Shown: positions 36,675-46,358 of the stretch, in pieces
Layout of the letters: every line of letters begins with the position of its first letter
Position numbering within the stretch: position 1 is the stretch's first letter
DNA from: JAENVT01 sp963805445
GTDB lineage: Bacteria > Actinomycetota > Acidimicrobiia > Acidimicrobiales > Ilumatobacteraceae
NCBI GenBank assembly: GCA_963805445.1
Contig: CAWDUI010000002.1
Span: forward strand, 62,001-126,000
Direction of reading: 5' to 3'
DNA: 64,000 nt
Program-made: the position numbers and the translations under genes
Notes under the pieces: generated by a model
Database searches by the model: none
Seen by the model: the letters and a program-made list of their open reading frames with translations, nothing else
What the model was told of the DNA's origin: nothing

Positions 36675-37508
36675 TCAGAGCTCGACGACACCCGAGACGC
36701 ACTCGACGGCATCGCCGCCGACCCAGATCTGCCCGGTGGCGTCGGAGCTGATGTAGACCCGGCCGGAGCGGGCGAGCGCCGCGCCCTGCGTCGCGATGTA
36801 CGGAGGCGTGAAGCGACCGCTCGCCACCAGCCACTGCGCCGCCGAGGCGTTGAGGCTGCCGGTCACCGGATCTTCGAAGGTGCCGGAGTCACCGGGGAAG
36901 AAGGCACGCACCTCGTACGCGCTCGAGGAGCCGGCGGGATGAGCGCCGACGACGCCGATGGCGAGCGGCGTGTTCGACGGCGTGAGCGCCAGCACCTCCT
37001 CGGCCGACGCCAGCAGGATCCCCACCCATCCGGGGCCGTTGTCGATCCACGCGGAGTCGACAACGGCCTCGGGCGAAATCCCCAGCGCGTTCACCGCCTC
37101 GGCACGAGTCGCGTCGTCGAGAGGCCCGCCGCGTAGCAGTTGGGGCGCGGCAAATGCGACGCGTCCGTCGTCGTTGCGGGTGATCGGGACGAGACCGACA
37201 CCGCACTGCTGCACGATTCGCTTCGGATCCTTCGGCTGGCCGCCGTGGGCCAGCCAAGCCGTACAGGTGCCGATCGTCGGGTGCCCGGCGAAGGGCAGTT
37301 CGACCGTCGTGGTGAAGATTCGCACCAGGTAGTCAGCGTTCGGATCGGTCGGCGGCAACACGAACGCGGTTTCGGAGAAGTTCGTCCAGTTGGCGAAGTG
37401 CTGCATCTCCTCGGTGGAGAGACCCTCACCGTCGAGCACTACCGCCAATGGGTTGCCCAGATATGGCACAGAGGTGAAGACGTCGATCTCGGCGAAGGTG
37501 CGCTGCAT
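36675..37508 (-). CDS. PhzF-family isomerase/epimerase
   Basis: 277 residues, diaminopimelate-epimerase-like fold with two similar halves. The N-terminal IDVFTSVPYLGNPLAVVLDG, the motif FTTTVELPFAGHPTIGT, and FFPGDSGTFEDPVTGSLNA in the second half are the family hallmarks. The Glu in NFSETAFVL is the usual catalytic acid. No phenazine genes are present, so the substrate is unknown. ATG 37508. Confidence 0.92.
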   Translation of the reverse strand: MQRTFAEIDVFTSVPYLGNPLAVVLDGEGLSTEEMQHFANWTNFSETAFVLPPTDPNADYLVRIFTTTVELPFAGHPTIGTCTAWLAHGGQPKDPKRIVQQCGVGLVPITRNDDGRVAFAAPQLLRGGPLDDATRAEAVNALGISPEAVVDSAWIDNGPGWVGILLASAEEVLALTPSNTPLAIGVVGAHPAGSSSAYEVRAFFPGDSGTFEDPVTGSLNASAAQWLVASGRFTPPYIATQGAALARSGRVYISSDATGQIWVGGDAVECVSGVVEL

Positions 37509-37536
37509 CGAGAGAGTTTGGCAGGCACGGGACGCG

Positions 37537-37947
37537 TTACAGGGTGTCGTCGGGGAAGAGGCAGAACGGGTGGCCTTCGGGGTCGAGCATGACGCGGACT
37601 TCGGTCTGTGGCTGGTGCTCGGCCAATCGAGCACCCTGTGCCAGCGCCCATCCCACCCCGCTCTCGAGATCAACGACCCCGATGTCGAGGTGCATCATCA
37701 TGAGTTGCTCCCCCTCGATGGATGGCCACACCGGCCGGGCATAGTGGGGGTCCCATTGCACCTCGATCTTCAGGTCACCGGCGGGGGCGCGCAGCATGGC
37801 CCAGCCATCGGTGGGCGGATTCCCTGGTCGGGGGCCCTCCCGGCGAACGATTGGCCACCCGAGCAGCCGCTCGTAGAACTCGGCCAGCGTGATCGGGTCG
37901 GTGGCATCGAGCGTCGGCCCCGAGATGCGCATGACGGGTCGTTCCAT
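37537..37947 (-). CDS. VOC (glyoxalase/bleomycin-resistance-like) family protein
   Basis: 136 residues, two beta-alpha-beta-beta-beta modules. The start reads ISGPTLDATDPITLAEFYER. The putative metal residues are H in MMMHLDIGV and E in MLDPEGHPFCLF. It belongs to the common actinobacterial glyoxalase-like group; the reaction is not predictable. ATG 37947. It precedes the PhzF gene on the same strand by 28 bp. Confidence 0.85.
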   Translation of the reverse strand: MERPVMRISGPTLDATDPITLAEFYERLLGWPIVRREGPRPGNPPTDGWAMLRAPAGDLKIEVQWDPHYARPVWPSIEGEQLMMMHLDIGVVDLESGVGWALAQGARLAEHQPQTEVRVMLDPEGHPFCLFPDDTL

Positions 37948-38004
37948 GCGCCCATTGTGACCGAACCGCCTCCGGCCTGCCGACGGCACCGGCCGCCGGG
38001 CGGA

Positions 38005-38298
38005 TCAGTCCGGTTCGGCGAGGTCGCCGTCGTTGTCGATCTGCTCGAGCAGGTCGCTGTCGACCAGGACAGCCGGTTCGACCAGCCGCAAGGGCTCATC
38101 GGGGTCGTCGACGATGTCGGGGGTCCCTCGCGCGACGCGTTCGGCGAACGACTCGTCGGTGACGTCGGCGTCGGCGAACGGGAGACCGACAGGGCGGTCC
38201 GGGGCGTCGCCGAACGTCCCCACCTCGTCGCTGGTCACCGCTTCGGTACCGACCATCTCCTCATCGACGCTCTCGGCCACATCCTGCTCATCACCCAT
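38005..38298 (-). CDS. Small acidic hypothetical protein
   Basis: 97 residues, about a third Asp/Glu, no Cys, and no hydrophobic segment. It contains the motif DRPVGLPFADADVTDESFAE followed by RVARGTPDIVDDPDEPLRL. The layout resembles small intrinsically disordered actinobacterial proteins with repeated acidic blocks, but I cannot assign it to a family with confidence. The start is ATG 38298. Confidence 0.55.
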   Translation of the reverse strand: MGDEQDVAESVDEEMVGTEAVTSDEVGTFGDAPDRPVGLPFADADVTDESFAERVARGTPDIVDDPDEPLRLVEPAVLVDSDLLEQIDNDGDLAEPD

Positions 38299-38382
38299 GC
38301 CGACAGGTGTACGCCGATCCGACGCGAAACACAACCTCGGTGAGCGTGCCCATTGATCGCCGCCCGGCGCACCAATGCCGGA

Positions 38383-38432
38383 GAAGTGTGTCGGTCCGCG
38401 GCGGGCATCCCGCATTTAACATGCACACTTCC
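38383..38432. repeat. Dispersed palindrome, copy D (degenerate)
   Basis: GAAGTGTGTCGGTCCGC at the left and ATGCACACTTCC at the right. The left arm closely matches the reverse complement of the right arm of copy C (62241-62257). Pairing within this copy is limited to about 8 bp. It lies upstream of the small acidic gene and downstream of metY. Confidence 0.45.
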
Positions 38433-38450
38433 CGCAAGCCGAGCAGCGAG

Positions 38451-39761
38451 CTAGCCCTTGGCGGCGCGGAACCCTGCCTCGAGGTCGGCGATGATGTCGT
38501 CGATCGACTCCAGCCCGACACTGAGACGAACCAGACCGGGGTAGACCCCGGTCGAGGCCTGCTCCTCCTCGCTCAATTGGCTGTGGGTCGTGGTGGCAGG
38601 CTGGATGACCAGGCTGCGCACGTCGCCGATGTTGGCGACGTGGCTGTGCAGTTCCAGCGCTTCCACGAACCGCGTCCCGGCCTCCTTGCCGCCTTTGATG
38701 ATGAACGACAGGATCGAGCCATAGCCCTTGTCGCGGCCGTACTTCTTGGCCCGTTCGTGCCACGCGCTCGATGGCAGTCCGGCCCAGATCACGCTCTCGA
38801 CCTCGTCGCGGCCCTGCAGGAACTCGGCAACCCTGGCTGCATTGGAGAAGTGGCGCTCCATGCGCAGGCTCAAGGTCTCCAGCCCTTGGAGGAACAAGAA
38901 GGCGTTGAACGGCGAGACCGCCGCGCCGGTGTCGCGCAGGCCCTGCACGCGGGCCTTCAAGATGAAGGCGCCGTGACCGAGCGCCGGCCAATAGGGCAGC
39001 CCGTGGTAGCTGGGGTCGGGCTCGGTGAAGTTGGGGAACCGGCCGTTGCCGAAATCGAACGTGCCGCCGTCGGTGATCGAACCCCCGATCGACGTGCCGT
39101 GGCCGCCGATGAACTTGGTGAGCGAATGCACGACGATGTCTGCTCCCCACTCGATCGGGCGGATGAGGTACGGCGTCGGCACGGTGTTGTCGACGATCAA
39201 GGGGACGCCCGCGTCGTGTGCCACCTTCGACACACCCTCGATGTCGAAGACATCGTTCTTCGGGTTCGACAGCACCTCACCGAAGAACAGCTTGGTGTTC
39301 GGCCTGACGGCGGCGCGCCACTGTTCGAGATCGTCGGGGTCCTCGACGAAGGTGACCTCGATGCCGTGCTTGGGCAGCGTGTAGTGCAACAGGTTGTACG
39401 TCCCGCCGTACAACGAGGGCGAAGCCACGACGTGATCGCCGGATTCGGCAATCGTGGTGATGGCCAGCATCTCGGCGGCCTGACCGGAGCCGACGACCAA
39501 TGTGCCGGGAATGCCGATCGCCGTGGTGCAGCCGCCTTCCAACGCGTTCAGGCGAGCTTCCAACGCACCTTGGGTCGGGTTCATGATTCGCGTGTAGATG
39601 TTGCCGACCTCGGCGAGGGCGAACAGGTTGGCGGCATGCGCCGAGTCGCGGAACTCGTAGCTGGTCGTTTGATAGATCGGCACGGCGCGAGCGCCGGTCG
39701 TCGGATCGGGATCTCCCCCGACGTGGATCTGGCGTGTCTCGAAACCCCATGCATCACTCAT
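38451..39761 (-). CDS. metY: O-acetylhomoserine sulfhydrylase
   Basis: 436 residues, the usual length of MetY, which makes homocysteine from O-acetylhomoserine and sulfide. Motifs are FETRQIHVGGDPDPTTGARA, YTRIMNPTQGALEARLNALE, VGSGQAAEMLAI, FGEVLSNPKNDVFDIEGV and the PLP Lys in VHSLTKFIGGHGTSIGG (about residue 212). Intact. TAGCGT ends eight bases before ATG 39761, and a palindrome overlaps the -35 (see the operator entry), suggesting sulfur-responsive repression. Confidence 0.95.
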   Translation of the reverse strand: MSDAWGFETRQIHVGGDPDPTTGARAVPIYQTTSYEFRDSAHAANLFALAEVGNIYTRIMNPTQGALEARLNALEGGCTTAIGIPGTLVVGSGQAAEMLAITTIAESGDHVVASPSLYGGTYNLLHYTLPKHGIEVTFVEDPDDLEQWRAAVRPNTKLFFGEVLSNPKNDVFDIEGVSKVAHDAGVPLIVDNTVPTPYLIRPIEWGADIVVHSLTKFIGGHGTSIGGSITDGGTFDFGNGRFPNFTEPDPSYHGLPYWPALGHGAFILKARVQGLRDTGAAVSPFNAFLFLQGLETLSLRMERHFSNAARVAEFLQGRDEVESVIWAGLPSSAWHERAKKYGRDKGYGSILSFIIKGGKEAGTRFVEALELHSHVANIGDVRSLVIQPATTTHSQLSEEEQASTGVYPGLVRLSVGLESIDDIIADLEAGFRAAKG

Positions 39762-39769
39762 GGCGAGTC

Positions 39770-39807
39770 ACGCTACAGAGCTAAATCCCGACCAATCAAG
39801 TCGGATT
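39770..39807 (-). promoter_or_regulatory. metY leaderless promoter with Rrf2-like operator
   Basis: On the minus strand the -35 is TTGATT (39794-39799), the spacer 18 bp and the -10 TAGCGT (39770-39775), then eight bases to ATG. The near-palindrome AATCCGAC-ttgattg-GTCGGGATT (39784-39807) covers the -35. Its CCGACT...GTCGGG core resembles sites of Rrf2-family (IscR/CymR-like) regulators; the regulator assignment is inference. Confidence 0.6.
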
Positions 39808-41496
39808 TCACGACACCGACGGCGACCCCAGATCGTGCCGCAGCTGGCGCTTCAGGAACTTGCCCGCCGGGTTGCGTGGTAACGGGTCGTCGACGATCAA
39901 GATGCGTGACGGGATCATGAACGCGGCGATCTTGGTCGACAGGAACGCTCGGAGCTCGTCGGGAGTCAACGACTTGCCATCGACGAGGTGGATCGCGACC
40001 GCGACCTCCTCCCCGAGGCGCTCGTCGGGCACTCCGAACACCGCGGCCTCGTGGATCGCCGGGTGCTCGTAGATCGCCGATTCGACCTCCGCGCAGTACA
40101 CGTTCTCGCCGCCTCGCAAGATCATGTCCTTCAGGCGATCCTCGACGTAGAAGAAGCCGTCCTCGTCGACGCGGCCGATGTCTCCGCTGCGCAACCAGCC
40201 ATCGACGATCGTCTCGGCAGTCGCCTCGGGCTTGTTCCAGTAGCCACGGATCAGCATCGGGCCGTTGAACCAGATCTCGCCGCGCTCGCCGGTGGGCACC
40301 TGCCGGCCCTGCGGATCGCGGATCTCGATGCGCATGATCGGAATCACCCGACCCGTCGAGGTCGGGTGCGTGAGGTAATCGGCGCCGGAGTTGTTCGGCC
40401 CATAGGCGTTGGTCTCGGTCATCCCGTAACCGAGCGTGGGCCAGCCGCTCTTGACGCTGCCGGCGACGCGCTCGACCAACGCCGAAGGCGCTGGAGCACC
40501 ACCACCGCCGACGCTGCGCAGACTCGAGGTGTCGAAGTCGTTGAACCGCGGCGAGTTGACGAGATCCCAACTCTGGGTGGGCACGCCGACGAAGTTGGTG
40601 ACCCGTTCACGCTCGATCAGTTCGAGGGCCTTCTCGGCGTTCCAGCGGTACATCACCACCAACTTCGATTTCGTGACGATGCAACTCATCAGCACCGGCA
40701 CGCACCCGGTGACGTGGAACAGCGGCACGATCAAGATGAACACCAGCGGACTGGCCGCGACGGGTTCGACACCCGGGGGCAACGCGGCCGCAGCCCGTGC
40801 GGCATCGACGGCCGCGCGGGAGGCGAACGCCAGGATCGACGACACGACCGCACCGTTGGTCGACACGGCACCTTTCGGCCGGCCGGTCGTGCCGGAGGTG
40901 TAGAGGATGGTTGCGTCGTCGTCCCAGCCGACATCGGCGACGGGCATGGCAGGACCCGGGACGACGACGGCGCCCCACTGGTCGACATCGTCGGCCGACG
41001 GCTTGTCGGCGCGCACCTCGAGCATGGCGATGCCCATTCGGCGGCAAGGCCCGATCGCACGGCCGATCCGCTCGACATCGGCGATCAGCAGTGACGCGCC
41101 GCTGTCGGCGAGGGCGTAGTCGATCTCGTCTTCGACCCACATCGCGTTGAGCGACACCGACACGCCACCGATCGAGGTGATCGCCAGCATCGACATGATC
41201 CACTCCGGATAGTTGCGCATGCCGATCGCAACCCGGTCGCCCAAGGTGATGCCGTAGCGGTTGACGAGGGCGTCGGCGAGGGCATCGATCCGGGCGAAGG
41301 CGGCGTCGAACGACCAGCGTTCGTCTTCATACACGATGAAGATGTCGTCGCCACCGCCGCGTGCGATGTCGAACACCGAGCGCAGGTTGGGCGGCGAATT
41401 CTTGAAGCGACGATTCCCACGCTCGTCCTCGACGATCTCGAACGGTGTGCCGGGCGCGCACACCCGCGCGCACGCCTCTTCCCAAGTCAGTGTCAT
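39808..41496 (-). CDS. Acyl-CoA synthetase (AMP-forming, class I adenylate-forming enzyme)
   Basis: 562 residues. The AMP-binding loop is ILYTSGTTGRPKGAV (about residue 197), then LGYGMTETNAYG (A5), GWLRSGDIGRVDEDG (A7) and RLKDMILRGGENVYC (A8). The catalytic Lys is in LPRNPAGKFLKRQL. It resembles long-chain or aromatic acyl-CoA ligases; the substrate is not predictable. ATG 41496 has GAGGGGG four to five bases upstream. It ends one base before the metY operator. Confidence 0.92.
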   Translation of the reverse strand: MTLTWEEACARVCAPGTPFEIVEDERGNRRFKNSPPNLRSVFDIARGGGDDIFIVYEDERWSFDAAFARIDALADALVNRYGITLGDRVAIGMRNYPEWIMSMLAITSIGGVSVSLNAMWVEDEIDYALADSGASLLIADVERIGRAIGPCRRMGIAMLEVRADKPSADDVDQWGAVVVPGPAMPVADVGWDDDATILYTSGTTGRPKGAVSTNGAVVSSILAFASRAAVDAARAAAALPPGVEPVAASPLVFILIVPLFHVTGCVPVLMSCIVTKSKLVVMYRWNAEKALELIERERVTNFVGVPTQSWDLVNSPRFNDFDTSSLRSVGGGGAPAPSALVERVAGSVKSGWPTLGYGMTETNAYGPNNSGADYLTHPTSTGRVIPIMRIEIRDPQGRQVPTGERGEIWFNGPMLIRGYWNKPEATAETIVDGWLRSGDIGRVDEDGFFYVEDRLKDMILRGGENVYCAEVESAIYEHPAIHEAAVFGVPDERLGEEVAVAIHLVDGKSLTPDELRAFLSTKIAAFMIPSRILIVDDPLPRNPAGKFLKRQLRHDLGSPSVS

Positions 41497-41579
41497 TGTC
41501 CCCCTCGTGCCGCGCGGTCCGACCAACGATACCCGGTGCCGTGTCACCCGATCCGATGGTTCGTCCGTCTGTAATCACC

Positions 41580-42218
41580 ATGACAGACCTCGCAGTAGCA
41601 GCAACCCTCGAGGCACGGCGTGTGCGTTCCCACACCATGCCGATCCTCGCCATCGGTTTGTTCGGCGGACTCGCACTCGGTGTGATCGCCCGGGCCTGGA
41701 TGCGCCTGATCGCCGAGGACCCCGACTTCACGTGGAGTGGGACGATCTTCATCGTCCTGGCGTTCACAGTGTTCGGGATCACGCAGTCGATCGCCGCAGT
41801 TGCCCGACGACGAACGAGACGTCGATCGATCTTGACCGTGGCCAGGGTGCTCGGCGGCATCGGCTTCCTCCCGCTCTTCGTCGGCGCCGGCGCGATCATG
41901 ATGCCGACCGTCGTCGGGGGCGGGTTTGCCCTCAACCGCCCGGAATGGCGCCGAGTGGTCCGGGCGCTGTGCGTGCTCGCCGCGTCGGGTCCAGTGGTGC
42001 TGGTGGCCAGCCAGCTGACCGGCTCGTTCGGGTGGTCGTTGCATGCCCTCGCCGGGTTTGTTGCGATGCTCGCCATCTACGGCACGATCATCGTCGCGAC
42101 CAAGTACTCGATCGCCGCGCTCGACGATGGATGGCGTCTGAAGCGCCGCGTGAAAGTGGGAATCCTGGTCGCCTTCAGCGTCGTCGGCGGTTACCTCGTC
42201 GTCGGGATCGTCGGCTGA
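41580..42218 (+). CDS. Hypothetical membrane protein, about six segments
   Basis: 212 residues. Hydrophobic stretches include ILAIGLFGGLALGVIA, GTIFIVLAFTVFGITQSIAA, FLPLFVGAGAIMMPTVVGGG, VVLVASQLTGSFGWS and VGILVAFSVVGGYLVVGIV, with Arg-rich cytoplasmic loops (ARRRTRRRS). The family was not recognised. It is divergent from the acyl-CoA ligase; TAATCA precedes ATG 41580 closely. The copy A palindrome follows 15 bp after the stop. Confidence 0.7.
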   Translation: MTDLAVAATLEARRVRSHTMPILAIGLFGGLALGVIARAWMRLIAEDPDFTWSGTIFIVLAFTVFGITQSIAAVARRRTRRRSILTVARVLGGIGFLPLFVGAGAIMMPTVVGGGFALNRPEWRRVVRALCVLAASGPVVLVASQLTGSFGWSLHALAGFVAMLAIYGTIIVATKYSIAALDDGWRLKRRVKVGILVAFSVVGGYLVVGIVG

Positions 42219-42232
42219 TCGTTCGCGTGGCC

Positions 42233-42281
42233 GAAGTGCGCACTTTCGACGCACCCCCTGTCCATCGAAAGTGCGCACTTC
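42233..42281. repeat. Dispersed palindrome, copy A (perfect arms)
   Basis: GAAGTGCGCACTTTCGA (42233-42249) and its exact reverse complement (42265-42281) flank a 15-base loop containing CCCCTGTCC. It lies just after a plus-strand gene and before the end of a minus-strand vapC remnant, so it can act as a bidirectional terminator. It is the best-conserved of four copies. Confidence 0.8.
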
Positions 42282-42359
42282 AGATAGTCGGCCGCTTCCA
42301 GCGCGTCCGTTCGGTGCATTGCCGAAGCGCCACCGAGCGAGATCTGGCGCGACTCGCGA

Positions 42360-42660
42360 TCAGACGTGAACGATCTCGACCAACTCGTGAAGAGCTCGGA
42401 AGTCATCGGGATTGCGGGTGTAGAGAGGAAGACCAGCCGAGCAGGCTGTCGATGCAATCAGAAGATCGACGGCTCGCGGCTCCGCGTGCCTTTCGGCCGG
42501 CCCCGACCACGGCGGCGTACACGCGGCCATACGCGCGCGATGCCTCAGAATCGAAGGGAAGAGGGTCGAAGACGGCTTCTCGCGTTGTAGTCGGTCTTGC
42601 CTTCTGGCTCGCTCGTCCGGGTCCTGGGTGGCGTTCGGCGGTTCGGATAGGCCCGCAACC
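42360..42660 (-). pseudogene. Broken PIN-domain (VapC-type) toxin gene
   Basis: The C-terminal half of a VapC is recognisable in three frames: DPDERARRQDRLQR, then FDPLPFDSEASRAYGRVYAA, then RAVDLLIASTACSAGLPLYT ending ELVEIVHV. These are usual VapC sequences. No N-terminal LDT-type PIN start and no antitoxin gene precede it; upstream sequence to 42860 is unrelated in all frames. At least two frame changes plus a missing start indicate a decayed toxin, although indel errors may add to it. Confidence 0.7.
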
Positions 42661-42864
42661 GGCCATCGGCGAGCGTTATGGGGCGGGCGACGGGCCTTCG
42701 TTGGAACCACACTTCGCCGGTTCCCGGGCGGGCGGCAACGGGACGCGGACGAGCGAACCGTGCGCACCGATCCGGCGTTGGTGGGCACTTGCGCGGATCG
42801 CTTCGGGTCCGGGCGTCGGCGCCGTGGCGGGGGATGCTCTGTTGAAACCCGCCCCTGCGCCAAG

Positions 42865-43305
42865 ATGACGACCATGGCCTATCGATCCATGACGGATGAG
42901 GAGTGGCCGGCGTTCCTCGTGGCCGAAGCTCGGCCGGCGGTGCTGGCCACGGTGCGCCGTGATGGCAGACCGCACGCGGCTCCCATCTGGATCGACGTCG
43001 AGGACGGAGCCGTCTGGTTCAACACCGGCGCCGACACGCTCAAGGGTCGCAATCTGGCGCGTACCGGCGCGGCAACGATCTGCGTGCAAGACGATCGACC
43101 GCCATTCTCCTTCGTCACGGTGGAAGGGACCGTCGAGCTCATCGATGACATCGACCTCGTGCGGAAGTGGGCCGCTCGTATCGGTGGCCGCTACATGGGT
43201 CGTGACCGCGCCGAGGAGTACGGCGCACGCAACGGAGTCCCCGGCGAACTGCTCGTCAAGCTCACACCGACCAACATCGTGAGCGCCGTCGACGTCGCCA
43301 GCTGA
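42865..43305 (+). CDS. Pyridoxamine-5'-phosphate-oxidase-fold protein, probably F420- or flavin-dependent
   Basis: 146 residues, split-barrel fold. RPAVLATVRRDGRPHAAPIW and WFNTGADTLKGRNLARTG are typical of the actinobacterial PPOX class (TIGR03618-like) that often bind F420 or FMN. VTVEGTVELIDD follows as expected. The cofactor cannot be settled by eye. The start is ATG 42865; ATG 42874 is in the same frame. It stands alone between the vapC remnant and the cyclase gene. Confidence 0.85.
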   Translation: MTTMAYRSMTDEEWPAFLVAEARPAVLATVRRDGRPHAAPIWIDVEDGAVWFNTGADTLKGRNLARTGAATICVQDDRPPFSFVTVEGTVELIDDIDLVRKWAARIGGRYMGRDRAEEYGARNGVPGELLVKLTPTNIVSAVDVAS

Positions 43306-43419
43306 CCGAACTACTCGCAGCGGTCCCAGCGCACCCCTTCCCGGCGGTATGGGGCAGTCAGCCGTTGCGTGAGCGGGTCGGTGGCAAACTGCGTGGATGC
43401 GGTTGTCGGGGGGTGTGGG

Positions 43420-46026
43420 GTGAAAGGTCGTCCGTCGGGGACGGTCACGTTCTTGTTCACTGATATCGAGGGTTCGACCGAGCGGTGGCAGCGGGACCGT
43501 GAGGCGATGGCGGTAGCGTTGGCGGTGCACGACGAGTTGATTCGTTCGTCGGTCAAGCGGCACGGCGGTCAGGTGTTCAAGCACACCGGTGACGGCATGT
43601 GTGTGGTGTTTGCGTCGGCGTCGGCTGCGGTGACGGCGGCGGTCGAGGTACAGGCGGGCCTGGGGTTGCCGGTGAGGATGGGTTTGCACACCGGTGAGGC
43701 CGAGTCCCGCGACGACGACTACTTCGGCCCGACGTTGAACCGGGCGGCGCGGGTGATGGATGCAGGACACGGCGGCCAGGTGTTGGTGTCGTCGGCCACG
43801 GCGGGGCTGTTGTCCGGTGTAGTTCTGGTGGACCTCGGTGAGCACAAGTTGAAGGGCTTGGAGACGCCGGAGCGGATCTTCCAAGTCGGTCATCACTCGT
43901 TCCCTGCGCTGCGTACGCCGCGGCCGGTGCTGGGCAATCTGCCGATCGAGTTGTCGACGTTCATCGGTCGCGGCGAGGAGGTTGCCTCCTGGTCGCGGAG
44001 TTGACCGATCAGCGATTGGTCACCCTGATCGGTGTGGGCGGGACTGGTAAGACACGCCTGGCAGTCGAGACAGCCTCGACGGTGTCGGCATCGTTTCCTG
44101 ACGGGTGTTGGATGGTGGAGTTGGCTCCGGTGATGGTCGACGACGCGGTGCCGTTCGCGTTCTCCGCCGGGATGGACGTAGTGGTGCCGGCAGAGGGTGA
44201 CGTGGTCGATCATCTGGTCGCCCGCCTGCGTGACAAGCGATGCCTGGTGGTGGTCGACAACTGCGAGCACGTCCTTGCGGCAGCTGCTGACGTGGTGGAA
44301 CGAGTCGTCGGTGGCTGCCCCACGGTGACGGTCCTGGCGACGAGCCGGGAGCCGTTGATGGTGCGTGGTGAGCGGCTCGTGCCCGTGCCATCACTGCTCG
44401 GGGCGACGCGGAGCGACTGTTCCTGCAGCGTGCCCGAGACGAAGCACCCGATCTGGTGATCGACGACAACCAGCGACGTGCGATCAGCGAACTGTGCCGG
44501 CGGCTCGATGGTCTGCCCTTGGCGTTGGAGCTGGCAGCTTCTCGGGTGCGGGCACTTACACCGGTGGAACTGGTCGCGAACCTGGAGGAACGCTTCCGGA
44601 TGCTGATCGGTGGACGCCGGTCGCGGATGGAACGCCATCAGACCATGCGCGGCACCCTCGACTGGTCGTACGAGCTGTGCAGCGAGGTCGAGCAAGTCGT
44701 GTTCGATCGGTTGTCGGTGTTTCCTGCCGGTCTTGATCTCTCCGCCGCACGTGCGGTCGCTGGTGGTGACGGTGTCGACGAGTTCGATGTGGTCGACCTG
44801 GTCCCGCAGCTGGTCGACCGGTCGCTGCTGCAACGTGCGACCGCAGCCGACGGCACCACCCGCTACCGCATGCTCGAGACGATGCGCGCCTACGGACGCG
44901 AACACCTCCAGCACCAAGACCTCTCAGACACGATCCGCGAACGACACGCCCGCTACGTTGCCCGCACGATCGGGGAACTCTCACTCCGCATCCTCGGGCC
45001 CGACGAAGAGCAGGTCGTACGGCGGCTCAACGAATATCTCCCTGACGCGCTCGTCGCGCTGGACTGGTGTATCGACCACAAGGATTGGGACGCCGGCATA
45101 CGGGTCATCTGGGCGGGCAGGCGCACCGCCGAACGCGAGGTGTTTGACATGGCGACACGACTGCTCGATGCCGCACGAGCTGGCGGCGCGCCCGACTCCT
45201 TGATCGCCGAACTCGAGTGCATGGACCTCCGAGAGACCAACACGGGAACGCTCGACGACGACACGGAGCTTGCGTGGAGGAGGATCCGATCGCATGCACC
45301 GATCCCATCCGACCGGTATGTCGTTTCCCCGTACATCTCGATGGAGGTGACTGCCGCTGACGTGGACGAGTACCTCGCCAGCCTCGAGCGGTGGAGATCA
45401 GCCCCAGGTGTCAACCGCTACTACACGGAATACTTCGCGCTCCGCTCCCTGGTCTTTTCTCCCGAAGTCACCGACCACGTCGATGAACGGCTGGCACCGT
45501 TCGCGGTGCTCGCTGCGAGCCTCGACAGCAAGTGGGCGTCAGTCGGTGTCGCTGAACTCAACGGCCTCCTAGCGGCGCACCGCCACGACTGGCCCGCGGC
45601 GGCAAACTGGTACCGCCAGGCCAGAGCAGACGGAGCGATGCGCTGGTATCTCGACCTGGCCGCCGGGTTCCACCTTCTCACGGCGCAGGCGATGAGCGGC
45701 GCGCCATTCGAACTCGCCGGCGCCGACCTCCGCGAGCCGTGGCGCTTTTACCGCGACCAGAACTTCATTGGGTTCAGATGGCTGGGCGCAACTGCGACGG
45801 CTGTCGCCGTACACCGCATCGGTCACGTCGACCTGGCCGACCGCCTGGCCGCCTGGCCGCCTGGGCCATCGAACACGATCCCAACGGGGACATGCCTCCG
45901 TATGCGCGCGACGTCCTCGGCCTGGCCGGACTCCCGACGACACCCGGCCGGCGCGACGACGACCTTGATGCTCTCATCGACGAGGTGTTGGCCCTCGCCG
46001 ACCGGCTCGACGGCATGGACCAGTAG
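43420..46026 (+). CDS. N-terminal class III cyclase fused to STAND/NB-ARC-like ATPase and helical repeats (three frameshifts)
   Basis: About 870 residues. The cyclase domain comes first: FLFTDIEGSTERW and KHTGDGMCVVFA (metal Asp), GLHTGEAE, LNRAARVMDA. LPIELSTFIGRGEE links it to an NTPase with Walker A GVGGTGKTRLAV, Walker B CLVVVDNCEH and TSREPLMVRGE. GLPLALELAASRVRAL and helical-repeat sequence follow. Frames change near 43988, 44397 and 45862. The corrected end reads DRLAAWAIEHDPNGDMPP and stops at 46026. The domain order is the reverse of the protein at 510-3546. The start is GTG 43420, with GTG 43393 possible. Confidence 0.8.
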
Positions 46027-46358
46027 TCGCACTCCGAACGCCGACCAGGCAAGACCCTCCGCTCGACAAGCGATAATCGCGGGAGGCGACGGTTCCGGTC
46101 CCACTGCATCGCCGGCGAAGTGCGTGCCCTCTCCGCGAATAGCGCTCGCCGACCTTGGCCAACGAAGCGTCATCAAAGTGCCGCAAGGCCACGGTTACTC
46201 GGAACACCACGGGACCGCGAAGCGAGGCCGCCGGCAAACGGAGCCGCGAACTCGCGCCAGTTCTTCAGTCCGGCGGTATGGGCCGCCCTCGAACGGTTGT
46301 AGGAGCGGAATTATGGAACGTACGACTTGGGCCGTTCCCGGTCACCATCGGAGACGAC
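46027..46358. other. No gene recognised (332 bp)
   Basis: No convincing reading frame in either direction. It contains CTGCATCGCCGGCGAA (46104-46119), repeated exactly at 47668-47683, and a second shared block 63-77 bp further on (GCGTCA-C-AAGTGCCGCA), so it may be a diverged repeat or remnant. Confidence 0.4.

Noticed and set aside
38307..41094. Plus-strand frames of 537 and 368 codons opposite metY and the acyl-CoA ligase
   Set aside because: They are antisense to two complete, motif-bearing genes.
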